From Sphingobium sp. SYK-6 (GTDB lineage Bacteria; Pseudomonadota; Alphaproteobacteria; Sphingomonadales; Sphingomonadaceae), in assembly GCF_000283515.1 (NCBI RefSeq), contig NC_015976.1, forward strand, positions 682,001 through 746,000: a stretch of DNA of 64,000 nt, read 5' to 3'. Below, piece by piece: positions 1-8,839 of the stretch. The notes under the pieces are model-generated. The model was not told the origin of the DNA. It saw only the letters and a program-made list of their open reading frames with translations, and did no database searches. Positions within the stretch are counted from its first letter, which is position 1; each line of letters opens with the position of its first letter. The position numbers and the translations under genes were made by a program.

Positions 1-1488
1 TCAGGCGGTCTCCCCGCGCTCCGGGTCGCCGATCGCGGGCCGGCCCCGGCGCACCCGCCCGGTCAGCTCCGCGCCTGCGTCCCGGGGGAGCCGCGCGAAC
101 AGTGGCGCCGCGCAGGCGGCCATGGCGGCGAGAATCAGGATCGCCAGCCGGAAGTCAGGCAGGCTCGGCGCATCGGCCTGGCCGGCAAGGAGACCGAGCA
201 GCGCCGCCGCACCGGAAATGGCGACGGCCTGTGCCAGCGAATTGCTGAGGCTGCCGAGCACGGTGGCGCCGCCGATCTCGCTTTGCGGCATGTCGGCGAA
301 GCGCAGCGGCATCAAGGCGGTGAAGAGGATGGAGCGCGCCATCCCCACGCCGATCATGATCGCGAAGAGCAGCCAGAACGGCATGCCCGGCGGCAGCGCG
401 GCGCAGACCAGCAGGGAGACCGCGAGGCTGATCGAGCCGCTGACGAGCGCCGTGCGAAAGCCCAGCCGGCGCAGCGCGCGCGAAGCGATCGTCTTGAGCG
501 CGAGGTCACCGGCATTCTGCGCCAGCAGCAGCATGCCCGCCTGGAAAGGCGTGAGGGCAAGGCCGATCTGTAGCATCAAGGGCAGGGTGAAGCTCATAGC
601 CATGAAAGGGATGCGCACGAAATTGCCCGCGCCGATGGTTGCGGCGAAGAAGCAGGGGTGCCGCAGCGGCGTGAGCGGCACGATGGGGTGCGGCGCGGTT
701 CGCGCATGGCGCCATGCAAGGAAGCCGAACCCGGTGGCCGCCACCAGCAGCGCAGCGCCGATCCGGGGGCCGTTGCCGCCCTGGCCGAACCGGTCCATCG
801 CGCCGATGAAGGCGCACAGGAAGCCTGCCGTCACCGCGAAGCCGCGCAGGTCGAAAGGCGTGCGCGCGGCGGCGGGGATGCGCGGGATGAAGCGTAGCGC
901 GGCGGCCAGCGCCAGCAGGCCGGTCGGCACGTTGAGGAAGAAGATCCAGCGCCAGTCCACGAAGGTGGTGATGAACCCGCCCAGCGGCGGCCCCAGCACC
1001 GGCGCGACCAGCGCGGGCGTCGAGCTGATCGTCATCGCCGTCACCAGATAATGGCGGGGCGTGATGGTGAGCTGCACGATGTTGCCAACGGGAATCATCA
1101 GCGAGGCGAAGGCCGCCTGCGAGACGCGCGCCGCGAGGAACAGGGTGAGGTCGGGCGAGAAGCCGGCACCGACCGAGGACAGCGTGAAGCCGACGATGGC
1201 GGTGAGGAACACGCGGCGCGAGCCGAAGCGCTCGCCGATCCAGCGGCTCAGCGGCTGCAGCGCGGCGGAGACGAGGATGTAGATGGTGATCGTCGTGCTC
1301 AGGGTCGTCGCCGGCACGCCGAAATCGGCGCCCATGCGCGGCAGGGCAGTGATGAGCGTCGTGCTGTCGATGCCTACCATGAACATCGTGCCGGCCAGCA
1401 CGATGGCGGTCGCGCGGGCCCGGGCCAGCGCCGCGCGCTCTTCTGCGCGCTGCGTTTCGCTGGTCGAGACGTCATCCGGCATGCTCAT
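1..1488 (-). CDS. MFS drug/solute exporter, DHA2 (EmrB/QacA) type
   Basis: A 495-aa, very hydrophobic protein of the size expected for 14-helix DHA2 proton antiporters in the inner membrane. TM1 carries the DHA2-like run MVGIDSTTLITALP (about residues 37-50). The motif-A-like segment RWIGERFGSRR follows after TM2, and motif C-like PVLGPPLGGF lies near residues 163-172. The stop codon is at the first bases of the window. Two ATGs lie six bases apart; the AGGA-like ribosome site is better spaced for the second (1482). Next to catabolic genes it may export a toxic intermediate or take up a substrate; the substrate is not visible from sequence. Confidence 0.85.
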   Translation of the reverse strand: MSMPDDVSTSETQRAEERAALARARATAIVLAGTMFMVGIDSTTLITALPRMGADFGVPATTLSTTITIYILVSAALQPLSRWIGERFGSRRVFLTAIVGFTLSSVGAGFSPDLTLFLAARVSQAAFASLMIPVGNIVQLTITPRHYLVTAMTISSTPALVAPVLGPPLGGFITTFVDWRWIFFLNVPTGLLALAAALRFIPRIPAAARTPFDLRGFAVTAGFLCAFIGAMDRFGQGGNGPRIGAALLVAATGFGFLAWRHARTAPHPIVPLTPLRHPCFFAATIGAGNFVRIPFMAMSFTLPLMLQIGLALTPFQAGMLLLAQNAGDLALKTIASRALRRLGFRTALVSGSISLAVSLLVCAALPPGMPFWLLFAIMIGVGMARSILFTALMPLRFADMPQSEIGGATVLGSLSNSLAQAVAISGAAALLGLLAGQADAPSLPDFRLAILILAAMAACAAPLFARLPRDAGAELTGRVRRGRPAIGDPERGETA

Positions 1489-1616
1489 ATCCTGCCGCTC
1501 ATGGCAGGCGCGGCGCGCGCGGCCAAGCCGCGAGGCGGATATCCGGTCAGGATGCCGGGCAGTGAAATGCGGCGCTGCCGGCGGTCATGCGCCGCCGGCA
1601 GCGCGATGTCGCGAAC

Positions 1617-2012
1617 TCACTCGGTCGTGCGGCCGTCAAAATGCTCATGGGCCTGCTGCGCGTCGGCGCAGCTCTTGTGGACGGTCCCGTCGAGATGTTC
1701 CGGCGGCCCGTAGATGGTGTAGAGCTTGAGCGGCTCCGTGCCGGTGCAGATGACATTGTGCCGCGCGCCCTGCGGCACGATCACGCCGTCATCGGCCTTC
1801 ACCTTGTGGCACACGCCGTCGATCCAGACTTCGCCTTCGCCCGCCTCGAAGCGGAAGAACTGGTCGCGATCGTCATGCACTTCCTCGCCGATCTCCTCGC
1901 CCGGCCGGATGGCCATGACCACGAGCTGGAGATTGTGGCCGGTGTAGAGCACGCGGCGGAAATCCTCGTTCTCCTCGGTCGCCTTCTCGATGTCGTCGAC
2001 ATATCCCTTCAT
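1617..2012 (-). CDS. Cupin-domain protein
   Basis: A 131-aa single-domain cupin. The first cupin motif is recognisable as GEEIGEEVHDDRDQFFRFEAG (shortened: GEEIGEEVHD, residues about 38-47), and the second as PQGARHNV (about 80-87), with histidines suited to metal binding. Small cupins of this type act as isomerases, decarboxylases or sensors; no specific reaction can be assigned. An AAGGGGA ribosome site precedes the ATG. It is transcribed divergently from the CmcJ-like oxidoreductase gene, with a 127-bp shared spacer, and lies downstream-parallel to the MFS gene, suggesting one transcription unit. Confidence 0.8.
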   Translation of the reverse strand: MKGYVDDIEKATEENEDFRRVLYTGHNLQLVVMAIRPGEEIGEEVHDDRDQFFRFEAGEGEVWIDGVCHKVKADDGVIVPQGARHNVICTGTEPLKLYTIYGPPEHLDGTVHKSCADAQQAHEHFDGRTTE

Positions 2013-2081
2013 GCGAAATCCCCTTCATTTGTCATGGACCCGGCCGATATCGGGTCGCGCACCGACACCCGCAACAGGCGT

Positions 2082-2110
2082 TTGTGAGGATATCCGCCTT
2101 TGGCTATGAT
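2082..2110 (+). promoter_or_regulatory. Predicted sigma70-type promoter of the CmcJ-like gene
   Basis: TTGTGA (2082-2087), a 17-bp spacer and TATGAT (2105-2110). Predicted transcription start is about 2117, leaving a short leader with AAGGAGAG before the ATG at 2140. Pattern match only. Confidence 0.5.
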
Positions 2111-2139
2111 CGCGCGACAAGCAGAGTGAAGGAGAGAGC

Positions 2140-3042
2140 ATGGCCGTCCGGCAGATCGACATCGAGGAGAGCGTGCGCAGTGTCGAGGCGGCGCTGAACT
2201 ATCTGCTGCCCGGTCCGGACATCAACCGGCGGTTCGTTTCGGCGGGCGTCGAGGTGAATACCGGGCGCTACGGGCCCTTCGTCACCACCATTCGCGACGG
2301 GCGCGCCATTCGCGATCATTTCTCCTTCGACCGGCAGGGCTTCCGCCTCCTCGATGCGCCGACGCAGGTGCGCGATTTCTCGGATACGGCGGAGATCGAC
2401 CGCGTCTATCCCGCCGAGGTGGAGGGCTATGTGCGCGAGGCCTTCGGCGCCGATCTGGTCGTGCCGATGGGCTGGATGATCCGCACGTCCGGCGAGGTCG
2501 CCAGCCGCCAGAAGAAGAGGGACCAGCCCTATCGGCACCAGGGCGGCGTCCAGCCCCCGGCGGGCGAAGTCCATGTCGACACAGAGCCCAGCCGGCAGCT
2601 TGCCGCCGCCCGCCGGACTTATGATCGCGTCCGTCCGGGCGGGCCGGGCTTTCGCCGCTTCATCATCTCCAGCTTCTGGCGCACTTTCTCGCCGCCGCCG
2701 CAGGATTGCCCGCTGGCGCTGTGTGACGCGCGCAGCGTCAGCGATGACGAAGGCACGCCCAATGTCCTCTGGGTGGTCGACGAGATTCCGCAGGGCGATG
2801 CGATGTTCGCGCCGATGGACGATGACGGCCAGATGGCGGCGGCGATCTTCCGCCACAATCCGGCGCATCGCTGGTGGTATTTCTCGGGCATGACGCGGGA
2901 CGAGGCGCTGCTCTTCAAGTTCCACGACAGCGATCGCAGCGTCGGCTGGCGCACGCCGCACACCGCTTTCTGGGACGACAGCCTGCCCGGCGCCCATCCG
3001 CGCGAAAGCATCGAGCTGCGCAGCATCGCGTTCTTCGAATGA
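2140..3042 (+). CDS. CmcJ/NvfI-family oxidoreductase (putative hydroxylase)
   Basis: A 300-aa protein resembling the CmcJ/NvfI/AsaB family of non-heme-iron-like oxygenases (cephamycin CmcJ, fungal NvfI). Visible family marks are an HVDTEPSR-like metal-binding region (about residues 144-151) and the C-terminal run FKFHDSD ... PHTAFWD (about 260-281). In the family these proteins hydroxylate or otherwise oxidise small molecules, often with 2-oxoglutarate; the substrate here is unknown. A strong AAGGAGAG site precedes the ATG. It is divergent from the cupin gene and followed 99 bp later by a MarR gene that may control it. The family assignment comes from recalled motifs. Confidence 0.75.
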   Translation: MAVRQIDIEESVRSVEAALNYLLPGPDINRRFVSAGVEVNTGRYGPFVTTIRDGRAIRDHFSFDRQGFRLLDAPTQVRDFSDTAEIDRVYPAEVEGYVREAFGADLVVPMGWMIRTSGEVASRQKKRDQPYRHQGGVQPPAGEVHVDTEPSRQLAAARRTYDRVRPGGPGFRRFIISSFWRTFSPPPQDCPLALCDARSVSDDEGTPNVLWVVDEIPQGDAMFAPMDDDGQMAAAIFRHNPAHRWWYFSGMTRDEALLFKFHDSDRSVGWRTPHTAFWDDSLPGAHPRESIELRSIAFFE

Positions 3043-3075
3043 CGGGGGCAGGATCATTCGTTGTTCGACACAATA

Positions 3076-3090
3076 GTTGATATTATCCAC
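3076..3090. promoter_or_regulatory. Operator-like inverted repeat upstream of marR
   Basis: Imperfect palindrome GTTGATA-T-TATCCAC (arms differ at one base) in a locally AT-rich patch 52 bp before the MarR start codon. It overlaps a possible -10 region. Typical size and position for a MarR autoregulatory site; inferred. Confidence 0.35.
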
Positions 3091-3141
3091 TCTATCCGCC
3101 AAGAGAGCGGCTCGGGCAACGCGAGCGAAAGACGGGACGAC

Positions 3142-3639
3142 ATGAGCGAGAATGCGCAGGCGAGGGACGCGGCGGCGATTGCCGAGCGGATGAACTGGGG
3201 CCCGCTCTCGAGCGCGGTCGGCACCAATGTGCGCCTGTTGCGCAACGAGCTGGTGACCCGGATCGTCGAGGCCTACGCGCCCTTCGACCTTCGCTCCGGC
3301 GCCTTGTCGGTGATGGTGCTCATCCGGGGCAATCCGGGCTGTTCCCAGTCCGAGCTCGCCCGGGAAGTCGCCATGGACGATTCCGCGATGGTGGCGATCA
3401 TCGACGAGCTGGAACAGCGGGGGCTGGCGCGCCGCACCCGTTCCACGACCGATCGCCGCCGCAACAGCCTCAGCCTCACGCCGGAAGGCGAGGCGCTGAT
3501 GACGGAGATGGTCGGGTGCGGCACGGCTGTCGAGCGCCCGATCCGCGACGAACTGAGCGCGGTGGAGCTGGAGACGCTCATCGCGCTCCTCCGGCGCGCT
3601 TATGGTGCCCTGATGGCGGCACCGCGCGACAGGGCCTGA
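3142..3639 (+). CDS. MarR-family transcriptional regulator
   Basis: A winged-helix regulator of 165 aa from ATG 3142, the usual MarR length. The recognition-helix region reads QSELAREVAMDDSAMVAIIDEL, in two parts: QSELAREVAMD then SAMVAIIDEL. The wing includes RTRSTTDRRRNSLSLTPEG (basic DRRR is characteristic). A longer reading frame opens at TTG 3061, but the ATG start places the protein at normal length and leaves the operator-like palindrome upstream. It sits between the CmcJ-like gene and the convergent TonB receptor. It probably senses an aromatic acid and controls the neighbouring catabolic genes; the ligand is inferred from context only. Confidence 0.85.
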   Translation: MSENAQARDAAAIAERMNWGPLSSAVGTNVRLLRNELVTRIVEAYAPFDLRSGALSVMVLIRGNPGCSQSELAREVAMDDSAMVAIIDELEQRGLARRTRSTTDRRRNSLSLTPEGEALMTEMVGCGTAVERPIRDELSAVELETLIALLRRAYGALMAAPRDRA

Positions 3640-3660
3640 TTCCCGCACGGCGGGCGAGGC

Positions 3661-3689
3661 AAAAAAGAAGGCCTCCCCGAGGGGAGGCC
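3661..3689 (-). terminator. Rho-independent terminator of the TonB receptor gene
   Basis: A 9-bp GC-rich stem (3670-3678 with 3681-3689, GGCCTCCCC/GGGGAGGCC) is followed on the minus strand by TTCTTTTTT (3661-3669). It ends transcription of the receptor gene, whose stop codon is at 3716. Confidence 0.85.
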
Positions 3690-3715
3690 GGCAAGGGAGG
3701 AGGGGGCGCTCGCCT

Positions 3716-6700
3716 TCAGAACTTGAAGTTGGCGCCAATGGCGAAGCGACGGCCGATCAGGTCGTAATCCTGGCCGGCGGCGGTGGAACTGGGCGCGCCC
3801 AGCGCGCCGCCGCGCAACTCGCCATTCGCGGCGTTCGGCGCGGTGTTGTAGTTGATGAGCGGCGGCGCCTTGTCGAACAGATTGTCGATGCCGAAGCGGA
3901 TCGTCGCATTGCGCGTGATCGAGATGCTGCCGTTCAGGTGGAAGAGATCATAAGCCGGCGCGCCGAAGAGGGTGGTGTCCGGGTTGGTCGCCGCGGCCGA
4001 GGCCCGGGTCGCCGGCAGATGCGACCATTGCAGGGCGATGCGGACGCTGTCGAGCGCATAGCTGAAGGTGTTGAACAGCTTCCACCGATAGGCGCCGCCC
4101 GCGTTCAGGCCGTTCTGGACCGTGCCCAGCGTCCCGGCGAACTCGTCCATCGGGTTGGTCGGGAAGTTCGCGGACTTGAGCGAGATCAGGTAATTGAAGA
4201 CGGTCGTGATGCCGAACCGGCCCGGAAGGCCGATGCCCGCATCCTGCAGGTCGATCGTCCAGTCGAGCTGGGTATCCACGCCCGAGGTCTTGATGCGGCC
4301 GAAATTCTGGTACTGGCCGACGAGATTGCCGATGGTACCGATGCCGACATTGCGCACCACTGCCTCGCACGCCGCGCTGTTCGGGTCGAGTGTCGGGTTG
4401 AACGCCACGTCGAAGCATTTCTGCTGGATGAAGTCCCCGGTCTCCGCGCCGATCGCGTCGTCGATCTGGATGTTGTAGTAATCGACCGAGAGGCGCATCC
4501 CGCTGAGCCAGGGGGATTGCACCGGCGAGGCGATCACGGCGCCCACCGTCCAGGTCTTCGCGATTTCCGGCTTGATGGCGAGATTGCCGGTGGAGGTCGC
4601 GAAGCCGGTCGTCGCGCCCGAGACCTGCGTGCCGCTGTAGAACTGGTCGGCCGTCGTCGGGTCGATCGCGTTCATCAGCGTTTCGCACAGCGCGCGCACG
4701 GCGGCACGGTTGGTGGTGTTGGCGGGGCCGGCACCATAAGCCAGCAGATTGTTGGTGCTGGAGCAGGCATCGCCGCGATTGAGGCTCACGAAGGATTGCT
4801 GCGGGGCCTGGAACAGCTCGGCGATATTGGGCGCGCGCACCGCCCGGTTGTAGCCGCCGCGCACGCGCAGCCAGTCGGTGACTTCCCAGTCCGCCATCGC
4901 TTTCCAGGTGAAGGCATTGCCGGTCGTGTCATAGTCGGAGGTGCGGGCGCCGAGCTCCAGCTCCAGCTTGCGGATGAGCGGCAGGTCGGAGAGCAGCGGC
5001 ACCAGCAGCTCGCCATAGAGCTCCTTGACCGTGATCGAGCCCTTCGAGTTGCCGCTCGGATAAAGGCCCGCCACCTGGTCGAGGAAGGACTGGCCCTGCG
5101 TGGAAAGCGTATCATTGGTGAAGGTGAAGCGGTTGCGCCGGTAGGATGCGCCGACCGCCGCGCGCAGGTCGCCTGCCGGCAATGCCACCAGCGAGCCCTG
5201 TGCATTCGCTTCCCAGTTGGTCTGCTGCATCACCGAGCGGGACTTCACGTCCGCCGAGATGGCGTCGAGGCAGTCCTGGCTGGTGGCGATGTTGTCGAAG
5301 GGGTTGAGGCCGCTCGTGCAGGTCGCGCGGGACGCGCCGAAGCCGCCCTGGCTCTGATTGCCCTGCGCGGAGAAGCCGGCACCCCAGTTGGGCGCGGTGA
5401 TGACCGTGCGATAGCGCTCCAGCGAGACGAAGCCGGAGGAGAGGAAGCTGGTCTCGGATTCGCCCTGCGAGCCGGAAATGTCCCAGGTCCAGTCGGTGCC
5501 CGGCACCCGGCCTTCCAGCGCGACGAGCATCTGGTAGGTATAGACGTCCGCATTCACGGAGCGAGGCACGTCGAGCGGATACTGGTTGAGCTGCCAGTCG
5601 CAATTGGCGGCCGATCCGGGGACCAGCGGACTGGCTTCCGGGCAATTGAGGTTCGCCAGCGCCTGTGCGGAGGTGCCGGGCGCGGGCGTGCGGCTGGCGA
5701 GGATGGCGCGCAGCTCGGCGGGCACCTCGTGCGTGATGGGGATGTTGGCGCTCCAGCCGTTCACGGCGCCCGCGCGCTGCTGGATGGTGCGGGTGGAGGT
5801 CTTGTTGAAATAGCCCTGTGCGGTCAGGCTCACCCAGTCGGTGATCTCGAAATTGCCGCGCGCGTAGAGATTGAAGCGGTTGAGCGGCAGGACGAGCTGG
5901 TCCTCGAGGAAATTCTCGCCGAGGAAGCCGAGGCTGTTCTCCTTGAACCCCGGCCCGTAGGCCCCCGCATAGCGATAGGCCCCGGCCCGGGTCGCGAAAT
6001 TGTTGATGCCGCCGAAGACGGTCCCGTTGGTGTTGAACCAAAGCGTGCCGGTCGTCGGATAATTGGGGAACTGCGCCACGTTCCGGCCGGAGAAGATGCT
6101 GTTCATCACGGCTTGCGAGGGTCGGTTCACGCCCGGGATGTAGCTGGGATAATCGGAGAAGTTCTGGTTTCCGACGGTGTCGGGGTCCGAATAGAAATCG
6201 CGGAACCACTTGCGGTCGACCCGCTTGGACGACGAGCGGTCGTTGGTTTCCATCGCGATGCTGATGTTGCCCCGGCCATCGGCGAAGTCGGTGCCCATGA
6301 TGCCGTTGATGGTATATTCCTGCCCGTCGCCGCGCTGGGAAATGCCCATCCGGCCATCGAGCTGCAGGCCCTGGAAATTCTTCTTCAGGATGAAGTTGAC
6401 GACGCCGCCCACTGCGTCCGCGCCATAGGTTGCCGATGCGCCGCCGGTGATGATCTCGACGCGCTCGATCGCGGCCGAGGGAATGGAATTGATGTCCACC
6501 ACCATGTTGGCGTTGCCCGGCGTCGCGCGGCGTCCGTCGAGCAGCACGAGATTGCGATTGGCGCCAAGGCCCCGCAGCGAGACGCTGGCCGCGCCGGGCG
6601 TGTTGGTGGCGGTCGCCTGGATGTCGCCGCCCAGCGCCGGCGTCTGGGCCGGGGTGAATTGCGGCAGCTTGTTGAGGCTGGTCTCGATGGCCGCGGACGT

Positions 6701-6916
6701 GGAGGTCTCCAGCAGCTCCGAGCCCACGGTGACGATCGGGCTGTTCGCTGAATAGTCCCGCCGCGCGATGCGCGAGCCGGTGATGACGATGGCTTCGTTT
6801 TGCCCGGCGGTGTCGGCCTGCGCTTCCTGCGGTTCCTGCGCCAGTGCCGGCGCGGCGAAAATGGCGCTGGCGGACATCGTGCCGGTCAGCAGCAGTGCGC
6901 GCAATTCACGTCTCAT
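3716..6916 (-). CDS. TonB-dependent outer-membrane receptor
   Basis: A protein of about 1066 aa starting at MRREL, chosen because a GGGAGAGA ribosome site lies just upstream; a longer in-frame start exists 54 bases earlier. It has a signal peptide ending in APALAQ, then EAIVITGSRI, a plug domain with SLRGLGANRNLVLLDGRR (TonB-plug core) and GADAVGGVVNFILKK, and a long beta-barrel ending IGANFKF with the usual C-terminal Phe. Such receptors import siderophores, sugars or aromatic/plant compounds across the outer membrane using TonB energy. Sphingomonads carry many. Here it lies among aromatic-acid catabolic genes, so that kind of substrate is likely, but it is not shown. Confidence 0.93.
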   Translation of the reverse strand: MRRELRALLLTGTMSASAIFAAPALAQEPQEAQADTAGQNEAIVITGSRIARRDYSANSPIVTVGSELLETSTSAAIETSLNKLPQFTPAQTPALGGDIQATATNTPGAASVSLRGLGANRNLVLLDGRRATPGNANMVVDINSIPSAAIERVEIITGGASATYGADAVGGVVNFILKKNFQGLQLDGRMGISQRGDGQEYTINGIMGTDFADGRGNISIAMETNDRSSSKRVDRKWFRDFYSDPDTVGNQNFSDYPSYIPGVNRPSQAVMNSIFSGRNVAQFPNYPTTGTLWFNTNGTVFGGINNFATRAGAYRYAGAYGPGFKENSLGFLGENFLEDQLVLPLNRFNLYARGNFEITDWVSLTAQGYFNKTSTRTIQQRAGAVNGWSANIPITHEVPAELRAILASRTPAPGTSAQALANLNCPEASPLVPGSAANCDWQLNQYPLDVPRSVNADVYTYQMLVALEGRVPGTDWTWDISGSQGESETSFLSSGFVSLERYRTVITAPNWGAGFSAQGNQSQGGFGASRATCTSGLNPFDNIATSQDCLDAISADVKSRSVMQQTNWEANAQGSLVALPAGDLRAAVGASYRRNRFTFTNDTLSTQGQSFLDQVAGLYPSGNSKGSITVKELYGELLVPLLSDLPLIRKLELELGARTSDYDTTGNAFTWKAMADWEVTDWLRVRGGYNRAVRAPNIAELFQAPQQSFVSLNRGDACSSTNNLLAYGAGPANTTNRAAVRALCETLMNAIDPTTADQFYSGTQVSGATTGFATSTGNLAIKPEIAKTWTVGAVIASPVQSPWLSGMRLSVDYYNIQIDDAIGAETGDFIQQKCFDVAFNPTLDPNSAACEAVVRNVGIGTIGNLVGQYQNFGRIKTSGVDTQLDWTIDLQDAGIGLPGRFGITTVFNYLISLKSANFPTNPMDEFAGTLGTVQNGLNAGGAYRWKLFNTFSYALDSVRIALQWSHLPATRASAAATNPDTTLFGAPAYDLFHLNGSISITRNATIRFGIDNLFDKAPPLINYNTAPNAANGELRGGALGAPSSTAAGQDYDLIGRRFAIGANFKF

Positions 6917-7599
6917 GATCGTCTCTCCCTCTGTTCTCGTTCGGACTCTTGTTCCGTGACCGGCCGGCACATGCGCCGGCCGGCCCGATCATGCCGGGAA
7001 GGATGAGGGGGAAATGGCTTTGGAAACCGGAGGATCGAGCGGTCGGGCAGGGGACTCGCCCCGGCGCCGTCCGCATGGTTCACGCGGAATGAATATGCCT
7101 CGCCGCCGGGTTCCGGTGCCGTCCTCTCCTTCGGGCTACAATCGTTGATAACCTCAATTTTTGCGATGTCGTATCGTTGCTCAGGATGACTGTCCAGCCC
7201 GGGGCCGGCATGCGCCCGGGTCGCCGGCCGGCATGGGTCGGCCACAGTGGGACAGAAGCGTTCAATGGTCAGGACGATTGTGTCGGGCGCCTGCCGCCGG
7301 GGCACGGAATCCCTAGGAACCCTGCGGGATAAGCACGCCCGCCCGGCTTTGAGAGGCTATTTCATCGCATGAAATGCGCAGCGGGCCCGGATGGCCTTCC
7401 ATCGGGAAGCGCAGGCGCAGGCTTGCCCGTCCCGTATGGTGCCCTACGCGGTGAGGACGAATTCCAAGGCCATCGCGGCGTACCCTATCGCGTCATTCAC
7501 GAATATCTCGTCATCACTTTGACGAACTGGTCTATTTTCCCGGCCTCGCGGGCTTGCTTAAGCGTGGTCATCATGCGATTCTAACGGAACCGGTGGGCC
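6917..7599. other. Intergenic region upstream of the TonB receptor
   Basis: About 680 bp with no convincing gene. It contains the receptor's leader, with a GC-rich hairpin at 6960-6983 (arms CCGGCCGGC and GCCGGCCGG, 6-nt loop) some 45 bases before the start codon, and an AT-richer patch at about 7138-7180 that may hold the promoter. A 71-codon frame at 7369-7584 has no ribosome site or recognisable domain. Confidence 0.5.
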
Positions 7600-7803
7600 A
7601 TGTCGCACAAAGAAAAATCACGAGAAACAACCAGAGAATGGATCACTGGCCTTGTCGTGCTGGCCGCGACGATCATTGGCTTAGCTAGTTTTGCCCGCAT
7701 ATCTCTCGGCGTGATGATAGCGGCCTCGGCGATTAGCCTGTGCGGCCTATTGGGCGTATCGTGGGTGATCGGATCAAGGCTTCGGCGGCAAAGGCGTAGG
7801 TGA
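7600..7803 (+). CDS. Small hypothetical membrane protein
   Basis: 67 codons with a charged N-terminus, two hydrophobic segments (about residues 15-32 and 36-56) and a basic RLRRQRRR tail, consistent with a two-helix inner-membrane protein with its ends in the cytoplasm. No family is recognised and the ribosome site is weak. Its end overlaps the convergent 298-aa gene by 30 bp. Local GC is lower than in neighbouring catabolic genes. It could be spurious. Confidence 0.4.
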   Translation: MSHKEKSRETTREWITGLVVLAATIIGLASFARISLGVMIAASAISLCGLLGVSWVIGSRLRRQRRR

Positions 7804-8670
7804 TATCACCTTCACGACACGGCGGCTTTTCGGTTCGGTCTTCCACACTTGGCCTTCTAACCGCTCTGAATAGGCGAGGCGGATTCTCATCACGACGCCT
7901 TCCTGGAGATTGATAGGCACGCGGCCTTCTTTCACAGCAAGCAGGAACTGCGCATCGTCCATAAGCGCGCTGAAAGTGAGGCCGTCACGCGAAAACTGCC
8001 ACGGCAAGCGTTTGTGTGAAAACGGCGCGCGAAGTAGCACAACGTCCCACTCGTCGATCTTCTCGTGTGCTGGAGCTGGATCTTCCTCAATCGACCAAAG
8101 TCCGCTTCTTGCATGAAACTCGGACCGGGGGACGATTACAGGCTCCTCTTCTCGCGATTGCGCGACACCCACACCTGTAATGGCGGGGTCTCTCTCGACG
8201 ATTTGATAGAACTTCCGGCTCGCAGTCTGGACGGAAGTCGACTCGCTGATTTTCGCTTCCATTTCAGATTTCGCTGCTTGCCCACCCTCTGTGAGTTCTA
8301 CTTTCTGCACTTCTGGCGCCAATGATGCCGCAATCAGGCCGCCGACCACGCCTGTGGCCAGAACGTGCGCTGAGCCGATGACCGCCTTCCGAATATATGG
8401 ATACTGCTGCCAAGCGGCATCCACGTCCGCGATGCCCTGCTCAATGAATTTGATGATCTGTGGGAAGCGAAGACTACCGCGCTCGTTGCCGATAATTTCG
8501 AGTTCCACGGTCCCCGCCGGCTCGATCGCCTTTACCGCTGCCTCTACCAGTTCAGCCCAACGAATGAGGGCTTCCGCTACAATCTTCGTGTCTGCGAACT
8601 GGCCGGGAGCCAACTCAAAATGAAGGACGATTTCGTCCTTTCCGGCCCCCTCTTCGTATGAGATTTCCAT
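7774..8670 (-). CDS. Hypothetical protein, 298 aa
   Basis: I do not recognise this protein. It starts after a strong AGGGGGAAG ribosome site. The N-terminal part is acidic and predicted alpha/beta. There is one possible hydrophobic stretch, AVIGSAHVLATGVVGGLIAA (about residues 95-114), that may be a membrane helix. The C-terminal half is soluble and ends in a basic, proline-rich tail. Codon use and GC are lower than in the surrounding catabolic genes, suggesting acquired DNA. It overlaps the 67-aa ORF at its 3' end. No operon partner is visible. Confidence 0.65.
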   Translation of the reverse strand: MEISYEEGAGKDEIVLHFELAPGQFADTKIVAEALIRWAELVEAAVKAIEPAGTVELEIIGNERGSLRFPQIIKFIEQGIADVDAAWQQYPYIRKAVIGSAHVLATGVVGGLIAASLAPEVQKVELTEGGQAAKSEMEAKISESTSVQTASRKFYQIVERDPAITGVGVAQSREEEPVIVPRSEFHARSGLWSIEEDPAPAHEKIDEWDVVLLRAPFSHKRLPWQFSRDGLTFSALMDDAQFLLAVKEGRVPINLQEGVVMRIRLAYSERLEGQVWKTEPKSRRVVKVISPTPLPPKP

Positions 8671-8746
8671 ACTTCCCCCTGCAAGGAAGCTATGTCGTAA
8701 CGGCCCTTTTCGTCAATTCAGTATGCGAAGGGGATAAACGCCGATT

Positions 8747-8781
8747 GAGTCCGGGATGACAAAGGAAAAATGGCTGAAAAG
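8747..8781. repeat. Partial copy of a dispersed palindromic repeat
   Basis: Contains GAGTCCGGGATGAC followed by AATGGCTGAAAAG, matching in reverse complement the left end of the complete repeat at 12050-12182. Only half of the element is present here, 3' of the SnoaL gene. Confidence 0.6.
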
Positions 8782-8839
8782 GGCTTCTCGCTCCGCCTCT
8801 CAAAGTCCGTCAACCTGCCCGCCGCCAGCGCTGGAGGCA

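Noticed and set aside
2104-3738. Long minus-strand open frame across the CmcJ-like and MarR genes
   Set aside because: Low-complexity antisense product; both plus-strand genes have family motifs and ribosome sites.
3938-6751. Very long plus-strand open frame opposite the TonB receptor
   Set aside because: Arg/Gly/Ala-rich with no domain; it is the antisense of a clear receptor gene in high-GC DNA.
6960-6983. GC-rich hairpin in the TonB receptor leader as a riboswitch
   Set aside because: Only a simple stem-loop of CCGG repeats; no conserved aptamer features.
7369-7584. 71-codon frame upstream of the small membrane protein
   Set aside because: No ribosome site, no domain, Gly/Pro-rich start; likely chance.
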